Of a stretch of DNA of 64,000 bases, positions 57,341 to 64,000 are shown piece after piece. The first letter of the stretch is position 1; the number at the start of each line of letters is the position of its first letter. The stretch is from Cryptomeria japonica. Taxonomy: Eukaryota > Streptophyta > Pinopsida > Cupressales > Cupressaceae. The translations under genes and the position numbers were made by a program. The stretch lies in contig NC_081409.1 of assembly GCF_030272615.1 (NCBI RefSeq), forward strand, positions 613,166,755-613,230,754. The letters are read 5' to 3'. The notes below the pieces were generated by a model. It ran no database searches. It worked only from the letters and a program-made list of their open reading frames with translations, and was not told the origin of the DNA.

Positions 57341-58809
57341 TGTGGGCATTATGTGAACCGGTATGAGGACATAATGACATTGTGTGTTGTCATTGATGTC
57401 AATATGATGAAGAGAAGAGAACTGGCATAGCACTGTGAACCAACATTTGTGCCAAAGTGAAGCGGTGTGTTTGTTTAAGGTGAACTGACATATGGTTATG
57501 GGAACCGACACATGGAAGCATTGTATGACTACTGGTTTGTAGTCTCAACTTCAGGGTTTCTGGTTGAAGTGCTTCAAGCCTGTGTGGCTCAACCGGTGAC
57601 TTTGTGTGATGAGTTAGCATGGTAATGAAGAATAGATTGTATTGCCATGTAAGCCTTGTGTGCGTGAAGGATCTTGCATGAAGGAGATTGTTCTATCTAC
57701 CTTGGGAATGTGCGAAGTCTATAAACGGTGATAACGTGTGATGGGTTATCAGTTGCCATGAAATCGATGGAAAATGAACGATGGAGAATGTCTTGAGATT
57801 AGATCAAGAATGTTGCATTTAATGCAGTGTGCTCAACGGTCAGGATTGAACCATTTGAATTCCTTAACCTAACAGGTTTAGGGTTTAGGGTTTATGCTAC
57901 CGACCTATCTATTTTCCTATAAGGTCGATGTTGTGATTCTTGTAGAGGTTGTTGGCAAAAGTTGTGTGTGTGTATCCAAGAGAAGAGATATGTAATTTTT
58001 GTTAGACCGAAGGAGAGAAGTGATACCTATAGAGTGTAAGTGCAAAAGGTGAAGAGGAGCTTAAGCGGATCTGCATTGGCATTGAGTGCTGTTACCAGAT
58101 CATTGTAATACCTGTTGATCTCTAACCACCTCAATAGTTGAGAAATCACTTAACAGGGTAGCTTTAACCGGCTTGCTGTAAATCCTTTAATAGGGTGACT
58201 CAAAACCATTGAGTTCTTGAAATCCTCTAACAAGGTAACCTTTAATAGGGTTTAACCCTTAATCGGGTATTCTAGCCATCCCTTAACCGTGTGATCCCTA
58301 ACAGGATTGGTTCCTAACAGAACCTATTGTATTAGTTTTTAATCAAACAAGGTTCCTAACATAGTGGACTTCTAAAGAGTGCAAAAACAAGCTTGTGGGT
58401 ATTCATCCCCACCGTGGTTTTTCCCAGTTGGGTTTCCACATGAAAAATATGTGTGTCATGTGTGATGTCTTCTTCATGTGATGCTATGATTGTTTTCTGT
58501 TAAGCGGTGATTCATGTTGATCTAGTAGTAATATGTATATCTTTGAGGGTAGACTATCTGTTCATGAATTGGGGTGAAATGGAAATGAAGTGTTAGATTA
58601 TATGAGAAGATAAGTGTCAACCGGTTTATGCTTGTCTCAGTTATTTTGGGTTTTGCTGGTTGTACTCTGTTTAAGGACCGGTGTTACTGTTTGTCTATCA
58701 ATGCACAGTGTTTGTTGACAAACTGGTTTAAGGTTGTGTTTTTGTTTGTACTGATTCACCCCCCCTCTTAGTACCAGCTTGGTACTATTCATTCATCATT
58801 GAGTTATCA
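57341..58809 (+). repeat. Element D left (5') LTR
   Basis: 1469 bp from TGTGGGCATTATGTG to GAGTTATCA. It contains a likely TATA box TATAAAC near 57720, kept as TATAAAT at 63591 in the right LTR. Near the 3' end is ACTGATTCACCCCCCCTC, shared in form with elements A and C. Confidence 0.92.
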
Positions 58810-58811
58810 AT

Positions 58812-58823
58812 TGGTATCAGAGC
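58812..58823 (+). promoter_or_regulatory. Primer binding site of element D
   Basis: TGGTATCAGAGC, the standard Copia site complementary to the 3' end of initiator tRNA-Met, two bases after the LTR. Confidence 0.93.
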
Positions 58824-58880
58824 ATCCTGCAGGTCCTCTGAGTTATAAGCTTAACTGCTTGAGGTAAAGATCCCAATCAA

Positions 58881-59900
58881 ATGATGAAGAGGGAAGGTCC
58901 AAAGTTTAACAGAGAAAATTTCAGTATATGGAAAGACAGAATGAAGATATACATCAGAAGCATGGGTGCTCAACATTGGGGCTATGTTGAGAATGCCTAT
59001 GTTGCCCCTACTGGTACTCTCACCGATGACCAAAAGAGAGAGATACAGCAGAATGGGCAAGTCATGGAAGCCCTGATTAGTAGTTTATCTGACATTGAGT
59101 TTATTGATATCCAAGATAAGGTAAATCCCAAAGAGGTATGGGATACTCTTGAAAATATCTATGGTGGTGATGAGCATGTAAAACAAGCTAAGGAAGAAAG
59201 CCTTAGAGGGAAGTTTGAAGACATGCAGATGGTTGAAGGTGAGACCATTCAATAGTATGAAATAAGAATAAAAATCGTTGTTGGAGATATCAAGAGTGCA
59301 GGTGGTAAAATGGAAGATTCCACTATCGTAAGCAAAGTCCTGAGATCCTTATTACCAGTCATTGCAATAAGGGTTGCTACTATTCAGGAGCTGAGATCTA
59401 TAGACAAGACTAAGGTATCCCTAGACTCCATCATTGCAAAGTTGACATCCTATGAGCTAAATAGTTTTGATGGCAGTGTTCAAAAGACTGAATCAGCTTT
59501 TAAAGCTTTCGCTGTACCATCCAGAAAAGGAAAAGAAGGTAGCACTAGTGGTGAACCAAGATAGAATAGAGAAATGGATGATGAGGAGATTCTGATGGCA
59601 TTTGAAGCTCTTCTTGCCAAGAAACTTCCTAAAGGAACCGACAAATATAGAGGTAAGCTCTCGTTGAAATGTTTTTCTTGTAACTAGATAGGACATATTG
59701 CTATAAACTATCCTAATGGCGACAACAAGGACAAATTGGAAAGGTTCAAGAAATTCAAAGGAGGAAACCAAAGAAACTATTTTGTGGCAATTGATGAAGG
59801 TGTCACAGATGAGGAATCAGAGGATGAAGAAAATGAAGATATTTTTTTTGTTGTTGTCAAGGAAGATGTGTCAAACAAGAAAGCTCTTGTCTCCCGGTTT
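58881..59900 (+). pseudogene. Element D gag
   Basis: Starts at ATG 58881 (MMKREGPKFNRENFSIWKDR) with the Copia Gag N-terminal block: FNRENFSIWKDRMKIYI, then DIQDKVNPKEVWDTLENIYG and ESLRGKFEDMQM. A TAG after GETIQ sits where Gln is likely. The frame goes on through SKVLRSLLPVIA and KVSLDSIIAKLTSYEL. The zinc knuckle near 59670 reads CFSCN-stop-IGHIAINY, with a stop inside and the last Cys changed to Tyr. An acidic segment (EESEDEENED) leads into the protease. All in one frame. Gag would form the particle; this copy cannot. Confidence 0.88.
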
Positions 59901-61300
59901 GATAATTCTAATGAGTGGATCATTGACAGTGGCTATTCTCACCATATGACTGGTGACCGGAGCAAGTTTCTATCCATGGAAGAGTATGATGGTGGTGTGG
60001 TTCGCTTTGGAAATGATGCACCATGCATGGTCAAAGGCAGAGGGTCCATGTCTCTGAATGGAAAGAGTAGTGCTGACAATGTGTATTGGGTTGATGGTCT
60101 CAGACACAACCTTCTAAGTGTTTCCCAGCTGAATGACAGTGGTCTCACTCTAGAATTCAAGAATGGAGTGTGCAAAATCAAAGGAAAGAATGGTGAACTG
60201 GTGGCCACCGGCATGCAGACCAAAGGTAACCTATTTCAGCTGAATGCAAATATAAGTACATGTCTTATGGCTAAATTTGATGATAGCTGGATATGGCATA
60301 GGAGACTTTGCCATGTAAATTTTGATAAATTGTGAAGGATAGTAAGATCAAGGTAGTTAGAGGGTTGCCGGTGCTAAGCAAACCGAATAATACCTTGTGC
60401 AGAGAGTGTCAATTGGGGAAAATGACTTCCTCAACCTTTAAAGGTAAACCTTTCACTACTAATAATTTGCTTGATCTTGTGCATACTGATTTGTGTGGTC
60501 CTATGAAAACTAGAAGTGTGCAGGGTGATAGGTACTTCATGATTCTCACTGATGACTGCTCAAGAATGATGTGGGTCACATTCTTGAAAGATAAGTTTGA
60601 AGCTTTTGTAAAGTTCAAAGCTTTTAGAGCATTAGTGGAGAAGGAAAGCAGTAAAAGGATCAAGTGCCTGAGAACTGATCAAGGAGGGGAATTCACTTCC
60701 GGTGAATTCAACAAGTACTGTGAAGAGCATGGCATCAAGAGGCAACTGTCTGCCCCTCAGACTCCACAACAGAATGGCCTAGCATAGAGGAATAACCAGA
60801 TTGTGGTTGAAGCAGCTATAACCATGTTGATTCAAGGAAAGATAGCTCACGCCTTTTGGAGAGAAACGGTGAGCACTACAGTCTACACAATGAACTGGGT
60901 ACTCATCAAAAAAAGTAAGGATAAAACTCCTTATGAGTATTGGACCGGTAAAACACTTGTGGTTAGCTACTTTAGAGTGTTTGGTAGCAAATGTTACATC
61001 AAGAGGAGCGAACACCGGAACAAATTTGATGCGAAATGTGATGAGGGAATATTCCTAGGGTATTCCACCAAGAGCAAAGCTCTCAAGTGTTTCAATAATA
61101 AGACTCAGAGAATTAAGAAAAGCATCAATGTAAGAGTTGATGAAACCTTTGAGAAAACTAAGGAAACTGACAGTGAGCAAGCGGTAAATGAACCGGTTGT
61201 AACTTTCTAGGAACTGGTTGCCAGTCAACCAAGTACCAGTAATAGTGTTCCTACACTAGTAGATGCAGATGTTGATACTGATGGAGAATAGGATGAAGAA
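59901..61300 (+). pseudogene. Element D protease and integrase
   Basis: Protease: EWIIDSGYSHHMTGDRSKF near 59915; the catalytic DSG is present and the usual Ala after it is Tyr. LRHNLLSVSQLNDSGLTLEF and the pre-integrase WIWHRRLCHVNFDKL follow. A frame change at about 60335 leads to the integrase: CRECQLGKMTSSTFK (zinc-binding), DLVHTDLCGPMKTRS (first Asp), CLRTDQGGEFTS (second Asp), and SAPQTPQQNGLA-stop-RNNQ, where the third catalytic Glu, expected just after NG-A, is replaced by a stop. The C-terminal part (60803-61210) has FGSKCYIKRSEHRNKFDAKC and EGIFLGYSTKSKA. About 90 bp after the stop at 61208 form an acidic linker. Confidence 0.88.
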
Positions 61301-62519
61301 GAAAAGCAAGAGGAATCTGTTAAGACCATTCCTCGGTATGTCAAGCTGAATCATGATCCTAAGCAGATCATAGGAGATAAGGATGTTGGAATCCTTACAA
61401 GAAGAAAGGTCAGAGAAAACTCATGTTTGATCTTTGAATTTGAGCCTAAATCATTCAAGGAGGCACATAAAGATGAAGATTGGATCAAGGTAATGGAAGA
61501 GGAACTTGACCAGATAGAGAAAAATGGTACATGGTCTTTGGTACCCAGACCGGAGCATAAAAATCATCGGTACCAAATGGATTTTCAGAAATAAGCTGAA
61601 TGAGGATGGAACAATGATTAGAAACAAAGCCAGATTGGTGTGTAAAGGATATGCCCAAGAAGAAGGAGAAGACTATGGAGAAACTTTTGGTTCTGTAGCC
61701 AAATTGGAAGGAGTTCGTATGCTTCTTGCATATGCAGCTTTTAAAGGATTCAAAGTATATCAAATGGATGTAAAATTTGCATTCCTAAATGGTGTACTTG
61801 AAGAGGAGGTGTATATAGGGCAACCAGATGGCTTTTCCCTATCTGAAGATAGTGACATGGTGTGTAGGCTACATAAAGCCTTATATGGTCTAAAGCATGC
61901 ACCTAGAGCATGGTATGAATGTCTACACTCCCATCTTGTGAAAATTGGATTTGAGAGAACAAGTGAAGATAGTAATATCTACTTGAAGACTAAAGGAGAT
62001 CAGATTCTGATCTGTGAGGTATTTGTTGATGACATTATCTTTGGTGGAGATGACAAGATGAGTCATGAGTTTACAGATGAGATGAAGAAGGAGTTTGAGA
62101 TGTCACTCATAGGGGAGATTAACTTCATTGGGCTTTTGATTCAACAGATGAAAGATGGAATCTTTATCACTCAGTCCAAGTATGTCAAAGAGGTGTTGAA
62201 GACCTTTGGCATGGAACATAGCAAACCGGTTGGTACACCAATGGTGACCAGTTGTAAACTATCCAAAGAGGATGACTCAGCATTGGTTAATGAGAAGGAA
62301 TACCGATCAATGATTGGTAAGTTGCATTATGTAGTGCATAGCAGACCGGATATTGCACATGCAGTTGGCATTACTGCAAGGTTCTTGAAAAGTCCAAAAG
62401 AATCCCACTTCGGTGTAGTCAAGCGGATTCTTAGGTATCTAAAGGGAATAGTTGACTATGGATTGTGGTATCCATATAGCAATGATTTCAACCTTATAGT
62501 ATTCACAGATGCTGATTAG
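61301..62519 (+). pseudogene. Element D reverse transcriptase
   Basis: Begins in the integrase frame with FKEAHKDEDWIKVMEEELDQ and [13 protein letters not shown], then shifts frame near 61555 to an open stretch ending at 62519. Motifs: [60 protein letters not shown] (first Asp), [17 protein letters not shown], and the catalytic [14 protein letters not shown] with both Asp intact. [20 protein letters not shown] and [15 protein letters not shown] follow. The frame ends at a TAG replacing the Trp of the DADW motif, consistent with G-to-A change. Confidence 0.93.
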
Positions 62520-62971
62520 GCAGGTAATGTGGATGACGAAAGAGCACAATAGGTGGTGCATTCTTTCTTGGTGGTAGACTAGTCTCATGGATGAGTAAGA
62601 AGCAGAGTTGTATCTCTTAGTCTACAGTAGAAGCAGAGTATGTTGCAACTTTCATGAACTGCACTCAGACAATCTGGATGAAGCATGTATTAAATGGCTT
62701 CAAAGTTCCTGTATCTGAACTGGTAAGCATATTCTGTGACAACACAAGTGCTATCAATATTTCAAAGAATCCAGTTTTACATTCTAGAACCAAGCACTTC
62801 GAGCTTAAGTATCATTTCTTGAGGGAAAAGGTTCAGAACAAAGAGATTGCACTGGAACATGTTTCCAGTAAGGAGCAGTTAGCAGACATATTCACCAAGC
62901 CTCTCCCAAAGGCTACATTTTTGTACTTAAGAGGTGAATTAGGGGTACTACCCCTTCAAGAGGTGAACTAA
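62520..62971 (+). pseudogene. Element D RNase H
   Basis: After the TAG in DAD-W and a frame change: GNVDD, a GGAFFLGGRLVSWMSKKQS stretch, STVEAEYVATFMNCTQTIWM, SIFCDNTSAINISKNPVLHS, and HSRTKHFELKYHFLREKVQN, then EQLADIFTKPLPKATFLYLR. It ends GELGVLPLQEVN at 62971. Standard Copia C-terminus with the catalytic D, E and D positions recognisable. Broken by one stop (before STVEAEY) and one frameshift. Confidence 0.92.
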
Positions 62972-63199
62972 AGGTATTTGCTCCACATCAGTCAGGTATT
63001 GCATAGTCATTTTTTTTGACTGATGTGTTGAAGGATGCTATTCCTTAGGGGGAGCAGCATAATGGAACAAGGAAGCTTGTGCCTCCACTTTGGCATTATT
63101 GTGAAAGGGGGAGAAGATGTGAAGCGGAGAAGATATCTATAGAAATTGAGGGAGAAGATGTGAAGCGGAGAGATATCTTTGTATATTGCCATCAATGCC
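62972..63199 (+). other. Element D 3' spacer
   Basis: About 230 bp without a gene. It contains GATGTGAAGCGGAGA twice (near 63115 and 63159) and earlier purine blocks AGGGGGAG. Confidence 0.6.
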
Positions 63200-63211
63200 A
63201 AAGGGGGAGAT
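63200..63211 (+). promoter_or_regulatory. Polypurine tract of element D
   Basis: AAAGGGGGAGAT immediately before TGTTGGCATT, the right LTR start. Confidence 0.92.
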
Positions 63212-64000
63212 TGTTGGCATTATGTGAACCGGTATGAGGACATAATGACATTGTGTGTTGTCATTGATGTCAATATGATGAAGAGAAGAGAACCGATATA
63301 ACACTGTGAACTGACATTTGTGCCAAAGTGAAGCAGTGTGTTTGTTTAAGGTGAACCGGCATATGGTTATGGGAACCGACACATGGAAGCATTGTATGAC
63401 TATCGGTTGGTAGTCTCGACTTTAGGGTTTCTGGTTGAAGTGCTTCAAGCCTCTGTGGCTCAACCAGTGACTTTCTGTGATGAGTTAGCATGGTAACGAA
63501 GAACAGATCATATTGCCATGTAAGCCTTGTGCACGTGAAGGATCTTGCATGAAGGAGATTGTTCTATCTACCTCGGGAATGTGCGAAGTCTATAAATGGT
63601 GATAACATGTGATGGGTTATCAGCTGCCATGAAATCAATGGAAAATGAATGATGGAGAATGTCTTAAGATTGGATCAAGATTGTTGCATTTAATGCAGTG
63701 TGCTCAACGGTCAGGATTGAACCATTTGAATTCCTTAACCTAACAAGTTTAGGGTTTAGGGTTTATGCTACCAACCTATCTATTTTCCTATAAGGTCGAT
63801 GTTGTGATTCTTTCAGAGGTTGTGGGCAAAAGTTGTGTGTGTGTTCCAAGAGAAGAGATACATGATTCTTGCTAGACCAGAGGAGAGAAGTGATACCTGC
63901 AGAGTGTAAGTGCAGAAGGTGAAGAGGAGCTTAAGCGGATCTACATTGGCATTGATTGCTGTTACCAGATCATTATAATACCTGTTGATCTCTAACCACC
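63212..64000 (+). repeat. Element D right (3') LTR, cut by the window end
   Basis: First 789 bp match 57341-58129 with scattered substitutions. About 680 bp should lie beyond the window. Confidence 0.92.

Larger units (their letters stand above)
57341..64000 (+). mobile_element. Element D: Copia LTR retrotransposon, right end outside the window
   Basis: Left LTR 57341-58809, initiator-Met-type primer site, gag, protease, integrase, RT, RNase H, purine tract and the first 789 bp of the right LTR. The order PR-INT-RT-RNH defines Ty1/Copia. The bases left of the LTR are TTAGA; the right target site is beyond the window. Stops and three frame changes make it non-functional, but it is the most complete Copia here. 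LTR differences visible in the shared part look mostly like C/T and G/A changes. Confidence 0.93.

Overview
The window looks like intergenic DNA from a seed plant with a large genome, most likely a gymnosperm (conifer). This is an inference: nearly all recognisable sequence is old, nested plant retrotransposon, base composition is strongly A+T-rich, and no intact host gene, rRNA or tRNA gene was found. Every coding stretch is a decayed transposable-element gene. Many premature stops are TAG or TAA where the family normally has Gln, as expected from deamination of methylated CAG/CAA sites.

Layout. 1-1.7 kb: A+T-rich DNA and a probable small solo LTR. 1.7-7.3 kb: a 5'-truncated L1-type LINE on the minus strand, bounded by a 15-bp target-site duplication (TSD). 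It keeps RT, zf-RVT and RNase H plus an unusual extra coding module downstream of RNase H. 7.9-10.2 kb: an element with perfect 26-bp terminal inverted repeats holding seven 20-bp palindromes and about 0.8 kb of GA microsatellite. 10.2-14.3 kb: degenerate TTAGGGTT-like repeats, hairpins and A+T-rich DNA. 14.3-24.3 kb: a three-level nest, in which a probable solo LTR contains element A (LTR element without pol, 14935-23622, TSD CTCCT) and A's right LTR contains another solo LTR (21725-22495, TSD GTTAC). 25.8-27.5 kb: unclear LTR-like DNA. 27.5-38.5 kb: the 3' part of a Copia element (C) whose 3' LTR is split by element B, a Gypsy-like element with only gag and a protease relic (30387-38381, TSD GTGTG). 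38.5-41.5 kb: old DNA with a gag fragment. 41758-57073: element E, a 15.3-kb Tat-lineage-like Gypsy element on the minus strand (TSD GATTG), with dual RNase H, a G-patch-like tail after the protease and an antisense plant mobile domain (PMD) ORF. E interrupts an unidentified reading frame. 57341 to the end: Copia element D, nearly whole, with its right LTR cut by the window edge.

How the parts relate. D, C and A share LTR-edge features (a purine tract ending GGGGAGAT, LTRs opening TGTT, ACTGATTCACCCC near the LTR 3' end; D and A also a TGGTATCAGAG primer site). A therefore looks like a non-autonomous element that used Copia machinery. B and E share a CX2HX4HX4C Gag knuckle and Tat-like gag-pro organisation, so B may be a non-autonomous Gypsy. 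The most unusual points are the extra module in the LINE and its look-alike in A, the mirrored TTAGCGCTTTTG arrays plus antisense PMD gene in E, and the palindrome-bearing TIR element. Exact TSDs give the insertion order at several places.
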